A DNA stretch of 64,000 nt. Source: Pseudoalteromonas sp. GCY. Its GTDB lineage: Bacteria > Pseudomonadota > Gammaproteobacteria > Enterobacterales > Alteromonadaceae. Numbering within the stretch: position 1 is the stretch's first letter; every line of letters starts with the position of its first letter. The stretch spans positions 186,001 through 250,000 of the forward strand of contig NZ_CP068022.1 in assembly GCF_016695175.1 (NCBI RefSeq), written 5' to 3'. The notes below the pieces were generated by a model. It saw nothing but the letters and a program-made list of their open reading frames with translations, was not told the DNA's origin and ran no database searches. Below, piece after piece: positions 41,671 to 50,325 of this stretch. The position numbers and the translations under genes were made by a program.

Positions 41671-43926
41671 TTACTCATTCACGGCTTGCTTGACTGTTTC
41701 TTTCGCGCTTTGTTCATCTAACAAGTTTAAATCGAAGTCGAACTCATCCACTCGGATTGCTTTTTCACGCTTGCGGTTGTAATCAACCAGTTTTGCGTAC
41801 TCTTCTTCGTTGATAAGGTTACCAACGAGTGCATTATCTAATGTTTGCTCGAAACGAACACCAGGTTGGATCTCGCGCTTGCGAACTGCTTTTTTAACTT
41901 TGGCAAGCAGGTCAAGGCAACCCATCTTAGCTTTATATGCTTGCTCATTGATATCATGACCATCACCTGCGGTAGGCTTCACAAGATGAGTAAGCTGCGC
42001 TTTAATTGGCGTATCCATTTGCGCTGCGGCGGCCAACTCTCTGATCATATCATCATTAATTTTAGGCATTTGTTTGCCACTAAACTGCATCGTGATCACA
42101 CGCATAAATTTACGAGTACCACTTGCCGGGAAGTTATCTAAGAATTTATGTAGCGCTTCTTCTGCACTGATAAGTGCATGCCTTGTCGCATAATGGAAAT
42201 AAGGTGCTGCTTGCTCACGCTCTGCTACCGCCACTTTTTGCTCATAGTACTTGATTGAAGCCATCGCTGCATACAAGTGACTCATTACATCACCAAGGCG
42301 TGCTGACAGCATTTCTGCTTGTTTCAGTTTTCCACCTAGTACGAGCAATGAAAAGTCTGCGTATACCGCAAGCTTAGCTGCTAATCTATGCGCGGCTTTT
42401 TCATACGCACGCACTTCAGGTAATGGTGATTTTGCATCAGCAGTAAAAGGCATTAGGCCATATTTGAAAGCACGTAAGCTGTTGCCAACGCTATAGCTAA
42501 CTGTTTTTGTCAAAATACCTCGGAATTTACTGTCGGCATCTTTCTCTTCGCTGTGAATAGACTCAACCATCGACTGTAGATATGGGTGACAGCGCATTAC
42601 ACCTTGACCAAAGATCATCAAGTTACGCGTCAGGATGTTTGCACCTTCTACGGTAATCGCTATTGGCTGGGCAACATAACCGCTTGCAAGGGTATTCTGA
42701 GGACCATTTTGAATAGCCTTACCTGCTAGAATATCCATCGCAGAGTCCAATACGTCACGACCAGTTTCTGTCATGTGGTATTTTGCAATTGCTGTTACTA
42801 CCGATGGCTTAAGACCCATACCTAAACCTTCTGTTGTTAATACCCGCATCGCCTCTTGCATGTACGCTTTACCTGCAATATCTGCAAGCTTTTCTTGAAT
42901 ACCTTCAAACTGACCGATCGAGAGACCAAATTGCTCACGTACCGCAGCATATTCAGATGCCGATTTCAGTGCTACTTGGCTAGTTGATACACCTAGCGCT
43001 GGTAATGAAATACCACGTCCAGCACCTAAGCAACTTACCAACATCTGCCAGCCGCGACCGATATTCTTCTGGCCACCAATAATAAAGTCCATTGGGATAA
43101 AGACTTTTTCACCACGCGTCGTGCCATTATAGAAGCGTATCCCCATAGGGTCATGGCGGTTACCAAGTTGTACACCCGGATGGTCATGTGGAATTAACGC
43201 ACAGGTGATCCCTAGTTCTTTCTTACCGCCTAGTAACCCCTCAGGATCTAATACTTTAAAGGCTAAACCGAGTACGGTCGCAATCGGCGCAAGCGTGATG
43301 TAGCGTTTGTCCCATGTTACTTCAAGACCAAGTACTTCTTCACCGTTGTACATGCCTTTTTTAACAATACCTTGATCCGGAATACCACCGGCATCGGAAC
43401 CAGCTTCAGGGCTTGTTAGCGCGAAACACGGAATATCACGACCGTTTGCTAAACGAGGAAGGTAGTGCGCTTGCTGCTCTTTAGTACCATAATGTAACAA
43501 TAACTCACCCGGACCTAGTGAATTAGGAACCATCACCGTTACCGCTACTGCAGAGGATTTAGTCGCAATCGTACCTACAATCGTTGAGTTTGCATAAGGG
43601 CTAAACTCTAGACCGCCGTATTCTTTTGGAATGATCAAAGAGAAAAATCTCTCTTTTTTCAAAAATTCAAGCACATGCTCTGGCAGGTGTTTGCCATTTT
43701 GAATTTCCGAGTCATCGATCATACCCATTAATTCTTTAACTGGACCTTCTAAAAAGGCTTGCTCTTCTGCACTTAGCTTAGCTTCAGGTACAGCACGAAG
43801 CGCCGAAAAGTCAGGCTTACCTTGATAAATTGACCCTTCTAACCAAACATCACCGGCATCTAATGCTTCTTGTTCTGTGATTGAAATGCTTGGGAGGATC
43901 TTTCTTAAATTCGTTCTTAGGCTCAT
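41671..43926 (-). CDS. fadE: Acyl-CoA dehydrogenase, FadE type
   Basis: A 751-residue FadE-type acyl-CoA dehydrogenase, slightly shorter than E. coli FadE. FAD-site segments include IIPKEYGGLEFSPYANSTIVGTIATKSSA, CFALTSPEAGSDAGGIPDQG, KRYITLAPIATVLGLA, and the catalytic-base region PIAITVEGANILTRNLMIFGQG; the C-terminal ~250 residues match the DUF1974 extension. It makes trans-2-enoyl-CoA in the first beta-oxidation step, with FAD, at the inner membrane. A FadR-like operator at 43931-43947 overlaps its SD region, so fatty acids probably induce it. Confidence 0.94.
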   Translation of the reverse strand: MSLRTNLRKILPSISITEQEALDAGDVWLEGSIYQGKPDFSALRAVPEAKLSAEEQAFLEGPVKELMGMIDDSEIQNGKHLPEHVLEFLKKERFFSLIIPKEYGGLEFSPYANSTIVGTIATKSSAVAVTVMVPNSLGPGELLLHYGTKEQQAHYLPRLANGRDIPCFALTSPEAGSDAGGIPDQGIVKKGMYNGEEVLGLEVTWDKRYITLAPIATVLGLAFKVLDPEGLLGGKKELGITCALIPHDHPGVQLGNRHDPMGIRFYNGTTRGEKVFIPMDFIIGGQKNIGRGWQMLVSCLGAGRGISLPALGVSTSQVALKSASEYAAVREQFGLSIGQFEGIQEKLADIAGKAYMQEAMRVLTTEGLGMGLKPSVVTAIAKYHMTETGRDVLDSAMDILAGKAIQNGPQNTLASGYVAQPIAITVEGANILTRNLMIFGQGVMRCHPYLQSMVESIHSEEKDADSKFRGILTKTVSYSVGNSLRAFKYGLMPFTADAKSPLPEVRAYEKAAHRLAAKLAVYADFSLLVLGGKLKQAEMLSARLGDVMSHLYAAMASIKYYEQKVAVAEREQAAPYFHYATRHALISAEEALHKFLDNFPASGTRKFMRVITMQFSGKQMPKINDDMIRELAAAAQMDTPIKAQLTHLVKPTAGDGHDINEQAYKAKMGCLDLLAKVKKAVRKREIQPGVRFEQTLDNALVGNLINEEEYAKLVDYNRKREKAIRVDEFDFDLNLLDEQSAKETVKQAVNE

Positions 43927-43930
43927 AATT

Positions 43931-43947
43931 AACTCATCCGACCAGAT
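43931..43947. promoter_or_regulatory. FadR-like operator at the fadE start
   Basis: AACTCATCCGACCAGAT matches AACTGGTCNGACCAGTT at 13 of 16 defined positions. It ends 4 bases before the fadE start codon and covers the SD-like GGATGAG on the minus strand, so bound FadR would block expression. Support comes from position and from a stronger site at 48221. Confidence 0.6.
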
Positions 43948-44064
43948 AGATATACCTACATTACGGCATAAAAATTCGTTTAGATCAATTACTCTACTTA
44001 ACTTTTTAACGGCTTTTTTACTGAGTTATCGAGTGATTAATATAAATGACTGCGAAATTAATGG

Positions 44065-44078
44065 CTTACAGCTGTAAG
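44065..44078. other. 14-bp palindrome CTTACAGCTGTAAG
   Basis: A perfect palindrome 139 bp upstream of fadE and 127 bp after the ybaK start side of the gap. It might be an operator; no regulator is suggested. Confidence 0.3.
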
Positions 44079-44204
44079 TCGAAAAAAGTAAATTACTGTT
44101 CTTAGGGGGGAAAATAGGAGTGAACGAGGAGCTTTGACAGCCTTAGCAGTTCTAGACTGACATTTTATCTATAATCAAGATGGTTTTTAAAACCAGCACT
44201 GCCA

Positions 44205-44663
44205 TTAAAACAGTGCGATTTTTGCTTTACATAGCTGTTCTATCGTAGCAGGTGAAACAACGACTTCAACTCCCCGTTTGCCTGCACTAACATAAATTTG
44301 CTCATATGCTAAAGCACTCTCGTGAAGTAACGTGGGCAGCTGTTTTTTCTGCGCAAACGGGCTTATACCACCTATTAAATAACCGGTTACCTTTTGCGCG
44401 TTCTGTTGATCTGCAAGCTGTGCTTTTTTCCCCTTACACGCTTTAGCAAAGGCTTTTAAATCCACTTGTTGCGTCGCTGGAGAAACGGCTACATGCAATT
44501 TACCATCAACGTCAATCAGCAGGGTTTTGAACACTTTTTCTCGGTCTAGGTTTAGCTTTTTCGCCGCTTCATTAGCAAAGTCGTGATCGTTAGGGTCATG
44601 CTCAAATTGCAGCACTTGGAACGCCACTTTCGCCTTTTTAAGTAGGTTAATTGCAGGTGTCAT
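44205..44663 (-). CDS. ybaK: Cys-tRNA(Pro) deacylase YbaK
   Basis: A 152-residue YbaK/EbsC-type editing protein. It has the N-terminal ATPAINLLKKAKVAF-type start, KTLLIDVDGKLHVAVSP, the conserved lysine in KVFKTLL and the GYLIGGISPFAQKKQLP block, plus GKRGVEVVVSP. It removes cysteine wrongly attached to tRNA-Pro in the cytoplasm. The length is standard. It is a single gene on the minus strand, between fadE and dnaJ. Confidence 0.92.
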   Translation of the reverse strand: MTPAINLLKKAKVAFQVLQFEHDPNDHDFANEAAKKLNLDREKVFKTLLIDVDGKLHVAVSPATQQVDLKAFAKACKGKKAQLADQQNAQKVTGYLIGGISPFAQKKQLPTLLHESALAYEQIYVSAGKRGVEVVVSPATIEQLCKAKIALF

Positions 44664-44760
44664 TACAAACTCCTTTTAAGCAGATGTTGATTTCTGTTAT
44701 ACCAAGAAACAAACGCTTATGCTATCGCCTTACGATAAGAGCTATCATCCGTCAAAACAA

Positions 44761-44787
44761 AAATGCCCGCTATCGTAGCGGGCATTT
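44761..44787 (-). terminator. Terminator after dnaJ
   Basis: AAATGCCCGCTA, loop TCG, TAGCGGGCATTT: a 12-bp perfect stem 14 bases after the dnaJ stop, with A/T-rich flanks suited to either strand. Confidence 0.8.
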
Positions 44788-44801
44788 TCAATAAGCTTAA
44801 G

Positions 44802-45938
44802 TTACTTAGTTAAGTCATCAAAGAACTTCTTAACGCCGTCAAAAAAGCCTTGTGCCTTAGGACGGTTCTTACCGTTGTTTTCACCCATAGACTCTTCAAA
44901 CTCTTGCAGAAGCTCTTTTTGACGCTCGTTTAAGTTTACTGGCGTCTCAAGGACAACTTTACAAATTAAGTCGCCTACCGCACCGCTACGCACAGATTTC
45001 ACGCCTTTACCACGCATACGGAACATTTTACCCGTTTGACTTTCCGATGGAATCTTCAGTTTTGCGCGGCCATCTAGGGTCGGCACTTCAATCTCACCAC
45101 CGAGTGCTGCCGTTGTAAAGCTAATTGGCACTTCACAGTACAAGTTGTTGCCGTCACGTACGAAGATTGGGTGCTCTTTTACACTCACTTGTACGTACAG
45201 GTCGCCGGCTGGAGCACCATGCGCACCCGCTTCACCTTCGCCAGACAAACGTACTCTATCACCCGTATCAACCCCTGCTGGGATCTTAACGTTAAGTGTC
45301 TTCGTTTTCTCCACACGGCCTTGTCCGTGACAGCTGTTACATGGATCTGAAATGATCTGACCTGTGCCCTGACAAGTTGGACAAGTTTGCTGTACAGCAA
45401 AGAAACCTTGGCGCATTTGTACTTGACCTGCACCATGACAGGTTGTACAAGTTTTAGGCTTAGAACCTGCTTTCGCACCACTACCATCACATGGTTTACA
45501 GCTCACCCAAGTTGGTACTTGGATATCAACCTGCTTACCACGTACCGCTTCTTCAAGGCTTAACTCAAGGTTATATCTTAAATCCGCGCCACGCTGTTGT
45601 CTTGATTGACGACGGCCACCACCGCCACCAAAGATATCACCGAATACGTCCCCAAAAATATCGCCGAAGTCGCCAGCGCCGCCAAATCCACCATGACCAG
45701 CACCACCACCTTGTTCGAAAGCTGCATGGCCGTATTGATCATACATCTGGCGTTTTTGACTATCAGTCAATATCTCGTAAGCTTCTTTTACTTCTTTGAA
45801 TTTCGCTTCGAGTTCGGTGTTACCTGCAGTACGATCTGGGTGATATTTCATTGCAAGACGTTTATACGCCTTTTTAATGTCACGTTCACTGGCGTCTCTT
45901 GCAACACCTAATACTTCATAATAGTCAGGTTTAGACAT
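44802..45938 (-). CDS. dnaJ: Chaperone protein DnaJ
   Basis: A 378-residue full-length DnaJ from ATG 45938 ([12 protein letters not shown]); 14 residues of a longer frame are not expected. The J-domain has the HPD motif in MKYHPDR. A G/F-rich linker ([15 protein letters not shown]) follows, then four zinc-binding repeats [24 protein letters not shown] and CNSCHGQG, then the client-binding domains. It stimulates DnaK ATPase. It is downstream of dnaK and is expected to share its heat-shock promoter. Confidence 0.97.
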   Translation of the reverse strand: MSKPDYYEVLGVARDASERDIKKAYKRLAMKYHPDRTAGNTELEAKFKEVKEAYEILTDSQKRQMYDQYGHAAFEQGGGAGHGGFGGAGDFGDIFGDVFGDIFGGGGGRRQSRQQRGADLRYNLELSLEEAVRGKQVDIQVPTWVSCKPCDGSGAKAGSKPKTCTTCHGAGQVQMRQGFFAVQQTCPTCQGTGQIISDPCNSCHGQGRVEKTKTLNVKIPAGVDTGDRVRLSGEGEAGAHGAPAGDLYVQVSVKEHPIFVRDGNNLYCEVPISFTTAALGGEIEVPTLDGRAKLKIPSESQTGKMFRMRGKGVKSVRSGAVGDLICKVVLETPVNLNERQKELLQEFEESMGENNGKNRPKAQGFFDGVKKFFDDLTK

Positions 45939-46042
45939 TTTTATCACACTACTCTTTCTTGGCAACTTATGTCGTTGCAAACTCTGCTGAGTTCTGTCGC
46001 TCGCAAATTAATGCCAGACAACAGTCTAATTTATAAACACGT

Positions 46043-46075
46043 AGGGCGCGACAAGCCATACAGCCAGCGCGCCCT
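46043..46075 (-). other. Hairpin in the dnaK-dnaJ gap
   Basis: AGGGCGCG and CGCGCCCT pair over 8 bp with a 17-base loop, just downstream of dnaK. It may protect the dnaK mRNA end or partly terminate transcription before dnaJ. No T-run on the minus strand, so full termination is unlikely. Confidence 0.4.
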
Positions 46076-46091
46076 CCTTCAAGACCTACAA

Positions 46092-48014
46092 TTACTTGTC
46101 GTCTTTAACTTCTTCAAATTCAGCGTCAACTACGTCGTCGTCTTTTTTCGCTGAACCTTGTTGGGCACCTGCGTCACCGCCTGCTTGTTGAGCTTGCGCT
46201 TTAGCTTGAGCGATTTCCATTAGCTTTTGCGATTTCTCTGCAAGTGCTTGTGTCTTAGCTTCGATTTCGTCTTTGCTATCGCTCTTAATTGCTGTTTCTA
46301 GCTCGCCAAGTGCAGCTTCAATTGCTGTCTTGTCGTCAGCTGGAAGGTCGTCACCCGCTTCTTCTACTTGCTTGCGTGTAGCATGAACAAGTGCATCAGC
46401 TTGGTTACGAACGCCAACTAGCTCTTCAAACTTCTTATCTTCTTCGGCGTTTGCTTCCGCATCACGTACCATTTTTTCTACTTCTTCATCGCTTAGACCT
46501 GAAGAAGCTTGGATTGTGATCTTCTGCTCTTTACCTGTGTCTTTGTCTTTCGCAGACACGTGTAAGATACCATCAGCATCCACATCAAAGGTAACTTCGA
46601 TTTGTGGCACACCGCGCTGCGCTGGGCGGATACCTTCTAGGTTGAATTGACCTAGAGATTTGTTATCGCTTGAACGCTTACGCTCACCCTGTAGTACGTG
46701 AATTGTTACTGCAGACTGATTGTCTTCTGCTGTTGAGAAAGTTTGCGACTTCTTAGTAGGGATAGTCGTGTTTTTCTCGATTAACGCAGTCATTACTTGA
46801 CCCATAGTCTCAATACCTAGAGACAGAGGACAAACGTCAAGTAATAGTACGTCTTTCACGTCACCCGCAAGTACACCACCTTGAACCGCAGCACCAACTG
46901 CTACCGCTTCATCAGGGTTAACGTCTTTACGTGGCTCTTTGCCAAAGAATTCAGCTACTGTTTTCTGTACCAGTGGCATACGTGTTTGACCACCAACTAG
47001 GATGATGTCATTTACGTCGCTTACAGAAAGGTCTGCATCAGCAAGTGCACGTTTTAGCGGCTCGATTGATTGCGCAACTAAGTCTTCAACTAGTGACTCA
47101 AGTTTTGCACGAGTTAGCTTAACGTTCATGTGCTTAGGACCTGTTGCATCAGCAGTAACGTAAGGTAGATTTACCTCAGTTTGCTGTGCTGAAGACAGCT
47201 CGATTTTCGCTTTCTCAGCCGCTTCTTTAACACGCTGCATCGCTAGCGGGTCAGTTTTTAGGTCGATGCCTTGGTCTTTCTTAAATTCTGCAACTAGGTA
47301 GTTGATAACGCGGTTATCAAAGTCTTCACCACCTAGGTGAGTGTCACCGTTGGTTGCTAGTACTTCAAAGGTGTGCTCGCCTTCAACTTCATCAATCTCG
47401 ATGATTGAGATATCGAATGTACCACCACCTAAGTCGTATACTGCAACAACGTTGTCGCCTTGCTTTTTATCCATGCCGTAAGCAAGTGCTGCTGCTGTTG
47501 GTTCATTGATAATACGCTTAACTTCAAGACCTGCGATACGACCAGCATCTTTTGTTGCTTGACGCTGTGAATCGTTGAAATATGCAGGAACTGTGATAAC
47601 AGCTTCTGTTACTGGTTCACCAAGAAAGTCTTCAGCTGTTTTCTTCATTTTCTTAAGAACTTCAGCTGAGATCTGAGGTGCAGCTCTTTTCTCACCACGT
47701 ACTTCAACCCAAGCGTCACCGTTGTCCGCTTTTACGATGTTGAAAGGCATGATGCTAAGGTCACGCTGTACTTCTTCATCTTCAAAACGACGACCAATTA
47801 GACGCTTAATCGCGTAAAGTGTATTTTTAGGGTTAGTCACGGCCTGGCGTTTTGCTGGCTGACCGACTAGTGTTTCACCATCATCTGTAAATGCAATAAC
47901 AGAAGGAGTTGTGCGGTCGCCCTCAGCATTTTCAATAACGCGCGGCTTGTCACCATCAAGTACCGCTACGCAAGAGTTAGTAGTACCTAAATCGATTCCA
48001 ATAATTTTACCCAT
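46092..48014 (-). CDS. dnaK: Molecular chaperone DnaK (Hsp70)
   Basis: A 640-residue Hsp70. The N-terminal ATPase signature is [17 protein letters not shown], with the other family blocks [17 protein letters not shown] and [14 protein letters not shown]. The linker [17 protein letters not shown] leads to the substrate-binding domain, and the acidic tail ends [11 protein letters not shown]. It folds and refolds proteins with DnaJ and GrpE; grpE is not in the window. A heat-shock-type promoter lies upstream (48061-48089). Confidence 0.98.
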   Translation of the reverse strand: MGKIIGIDLGTTNSCVAVLDGDKPRVIENAEGDRTTPSVIAFTDDGETLVGQPAKRQAVTNPKNTLYAIKRLIGRRFEDEEVQRDLSIMPFNIVKADNGDAWVEVRGEKRAAPQISAEVLKKMKKTAEDFLGEPVTEAVITVPAYFNDSQRQATKDAGRIAGLEVKRIINEPTAAALAYGMDKKQGDNVVAVYDLGGGTFDISIIEIDEVEGEHTFEVLATNGDTHLGGEDFDNRVINYLVAEFKKDQGIDLKTDPLAMQRVKEAAEKAKIELSSAQQTEVNLPYVTADATGPKHMNVKLTRAKLESLVEDLVAQSIEPLKRALADADLSVSDVNDIILVGGQTRMPLVQKTVAEFFGKEPRKDVNPDEAVAVGAAVQGGVLAGDVKDVLLLDVCPLSLGIETMGQVMTALIEKNTTIPTKKSQTFSTAEDNQSAVTIHVLQGERKRSSDNKSLGQFNLEGIRPAQRGVPQIEVTFDVDADGILHVSAKDKDTGKEQKITIQASSGLSDEEVEKMVRDAEANAEEDKKFEELVGVRNQADALVHATRKQVEEAGDDLPADDKTAIEAALGELETAIKSDSKDEIEAKTQALAEKSQKLMEIAQAKAQAQQAGGDAGAQQGSAKKDDDVVDAEFEEVKDDK

Positions 48015-48060
48015 GAATCATCTCCGACTTCAAAATTCGTTGTTCAGTTAGTTGTTTTGA

Positions 48061-48089
48061 TAAATAAGGTCACCGATTTGTAATTCAAG
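48061..48089 (-). promoter_or_regulatory. Candidate sigma-32 heat-shock promoter of dnaK
   Basis: On the minus strand CTTGAAT is followed, after 13 bases, by CCTTATTTA, close to the sigma-32 pattern CTTGAAA-N13-CCCCATNTA. It lies 47-75 bp upstream of the dnaK start, a normal distance. The match at -10 is partial. Confidence 0.6.
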
Positions 48090-48214
48090 CGTCACAACTA
48101 AAAAAAAATGAAAAAAATTGAATTTTTTTTGCTTTTCGAACGTTTCGATCAAAAAAGCACCATTAATTGCTTATTTTGAAACAAGTGAAGAAGAAAATAC
48201 GATGTATTTGACGC

Positions 48215-48242
48215 TTGATTACCTGGTTAGACCAGTTATGCT
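48215..48242 (+). promoter_or_regulatory. Sigma-70-type promoter of the thioesterase gene
   Basis: TTGATT, 16-base spacer, TATGCT. The FadR-like operator fills the spacer, as expected for direct repression. The start codon follows at 48262, or 48277. Confidence 0.5.
48221..48237. promoter_or_regulatory. FadR-like operator of the thioesterase gene
   Basis: ACCTGGTTAGACCAGTT matches AACTGGTCNGACCAGTT at 14 of 16 defined positions and sits in the promoter spacer. Together with the fadE site it suggests a FadR regulon. Confidence 0.65.
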
Positions 48243-48261
48243 AAATGCAACATAATAAATA

Positions 48262-49071
48262 ATGAGAAATGACAACATGACATTTGATGAAATTATTCAG
48301 TCGGAGCATTTACAGCAAGCGCAAACACAAATGACGTTTCCTGCAAGTTGGTGTCAAGGCCGTACTGCGTTTGGAGGATTATCTGCAGCGATAGCGGTAC
48401 AAAGTATGAAGCATCAACTGACAGAGCCTCGTCGACTGCTCTCCGTGAGCGTAAATTTTGTCGGACCACTGCTAGAAGGCGCACCATTTACAGTTGCAAC
48501 AACCATTTTGCGTAGCGGCAAAAATGCAACCCAAATGCAAACCCAACTGATCCAGTCAGGTGAGGTTTGTCTTATTGCTATCGGGTGCTTTGGCAAGGAT
48601 AGAGCATCCGCTATCCAAGTTGCAAATGCGGATAGCCCTACTCTTTCAGGTGTTAATCCAAAGGCAGTTCTTCCATACCAAGAAGGTGTGATGCCTGCAT
48701 TTTTCCAACATGTCGCGCTCAATGCCCAGCAAGGGGCTTTGCCATTTTCAGGCGCACCATCTTCAAATCTGGGTGGCTGGATGCGATTTAAATCACAAAC
48801 TACATCGGTAAATGAACTACATACACTAGCTCTTGCTGATTCATGGCCGCCAACCTTACTCCAGATGTGTAAAGCGCCAAGCCCCGCCAGCAGTATGTCT
48901 TGGTACATAGAATTTTTGTGTGAAATTTCACTCGACTCAGAGTCTTGGCTGGGCTTTGAAGCCGTGACCCACCATAGCCAAAATGGTTATGGTATTGAAG
49001 ATGCTAAAATTTGGTCACAAAATGGCAAGCTGCTCGCCCTAAGCCGCCAAACCGTCGCGGTATTTGATTAA
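48262..49071 (+). CDS. Acyl-CoA thioesterase (TesB-like double hotdog)
   Basis: A 269-residue protein that fits the TesB/type-II thioesterase pattern: an N-terminal hotdog half beginning HLQQAQTQMTFPASWCQGRTAFGGLSAA, and a second half with AVTHHSQNGYGIEDAKIWSQNGKLLALSRQT. The RTAFGG loop and DAKIWSQNGKLLA strand are family features. It would hydrolyse acyl-CoAs to free acid and CoA in the cytoplasm. ATG 48277 (MTFDEI) is an alternative start. The FadR-like operator upstream suggests induction together with beta-oxidation. It is divergent from dnaK. Confidence 0.82.
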   Translation: MRNDNMTFDEIIQSEHLQQAQTQMTFPASWCQGRTAFGGLSAAIAVQSMKHQLTEPRRLLSVSVNFVGPLLEGAPFTVATTILRSGKNATQMQTQLIQSGEVCLIAIGCFGKDRASAIQVANADSPTLSGVNPKAVLPYQEGVMPAFFQHVALNAQQGALPFSGAPSSNLGGWMRFKSQTTSVNELHTLALADSWPPTLLQMCKAPSPASSMSWYIEFLCEISLDSESWLGFEAVTHHSQNGYGIEDAKIWSQNGKLLALSRQTVAVFD

Positions 49072-49131
49072 CATTGATAAATTTGGGCGCATCAAGCAAA
49101 CTAGCATAAAAGGAAATCAACGGATTTTTGT

Positions 49132-50325
49132 GTGATTACAGCTTGCCCTGAATGCGATACGCTTGTTGAAATAGACGCTATCGAGTCCCAAAAGCGTGCG
49201 GTGTGCCCAAACTGTCGGTGCGTGTTGTGTCATGTACAAGGACACCAAAACCAATTAGTACAAGCCTTCAGCTTTTCTGCGTTACTATTTTTATTCGCAA
49301 GCTTATTTCCAGACTTTATTTCCTACACACAACACGGTATCACTCAAGTTGTGAGCCTCTGGCAAGCGCTCATATTGTTAGCTGAACATTACAGCTATTT
49401 TCTAGCTGGATTATTTGCCTTCACTATTTTAGTTATGCCTGTTGCCGTATGCTCGTTGCTACTACTTGCACACACCGAGTATTGGCAAATCATCAATGCG
49501 CACAATGCCCGCCATTTAGCAAAATTACTTTCAGCACTGAAACCGCTTAATCTCACAGATATATTTTTAGTGGCCGTGCTCGTGAGCGCTTTTAAATTAA
49601 TGTCTTTCGCTGAATTGGAGATGGGTCTTGGGTTTTGGGCCTATATTTTGTTCGTTTTGTGTTTTATTGAAGCCCTCTCACTTTTTGATCACGAGTACAT
49701 GTGGCGTAATCAGGCTCAATGTAATCGTCACTTGGTCGAGCCAAAAAATTTATCTTCCACGCTAAAACGTTGCAAAGTTTGTGGCTTTTTGGGTGAAGGT
49801 GAAAAGTGTCAGCGCTGCTACGCCAAACTAAAATACCGAAAGTCTCAATCAACGCAAAAAAGCTTAGCTTGGATGCTCACCAGCGTCGTGCTACTTGTAC
49901 CTGCTAATTTTCTACCCATCATGGATACCATTAGTCTCGGGCTCCATACGCCTGCGACGATTTTTTCAGGCGTTCAAGTGCTTTGGGAAGCCGGTTCTTA
50001 TCCCGTAGCAACACTTATTTTTCTCGCAAGTATATGTATTCCTATCGCAAAAGCGTTACTATTGAGTTACTTACTTGTACGAGTTAAAAAACCCAAAGAC
50101 CCAATCACAGCAACAAAAGTGTACCGCTTGCTCGAATTCATTGGCCGTTGGTCCATGATTGATGTGTTTGTTGTGATTATCTTAGTATCTCTGGTGCAGC
50201 TCGGTACGGTGCTAAATGTCGAACCGGAAATTGGTATCGTGTTTTTTACTTTGATGGTGCTTTGCCAAATCGCAGCCGTTAATAGTTTTGATCCAAGATT
50301 ATTGTGGGATAAAAATAATCAATGA
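49132..50325 (+). CDS. pqiA: Intermembrane transport protein PqiA
   Basis: A 397-residue inner-membrane protein with two PqiA repeats and about eight membrane helices. Each half starts with a zinc ribbon: CPECD...CPNC at residues ~5-27 and CKVCG...CQRC near residue 215. It starts at GTG 49132. PqiA is the inner-membrane part of the PqiABC lipid-transport bridge. Its stop overlaps pqiB by 4 bases. The upstream gap to the thioesterase is only 60 bases, so shared transcription is possible. Confidence 0.93.
   Translation: MITACPECDTLVEIDAIESQKRAVCPNCRCVLCHVQGHQNQLVQAFSFSALLFLFASLFPDFISYTQHGITQVVSLWQALILLAEHYSYFLAGLFAFTILVMPVAVCSLLLLAHTEYWQIINAHNARHLAKLLSALKPLNLTDIFLVAVLVSAFKLMSFAELEMGLGFWAYILFVLCFIEALSLFDHEYMWRNQAQCNRHLVEPKNLSSTLKRCKVCGFLGEGEKCQRCYAKLKYRKSQSTQKSLAWMLTSVVLLVPANFLPIMDTISLGLHTPATIFSGVQVLWEAGSYPVATLIFLASICIPIAKALLLSYLLVRVKKPKDPITATKVYRLLEFIGRWSMIDVFVVIILVSLVQLGTVLNVEPEIGIVFFTLMVLCQIAAVNSFDPRLLWDKNNQ

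Noticed and set aside
48100..48135. Long A/T tracts near the dnaK start as a terminator or an RNA gene
   Set aside because: The A-run and T-run can pair but there is no GC stem; it fits an AT-rich promoter region better.
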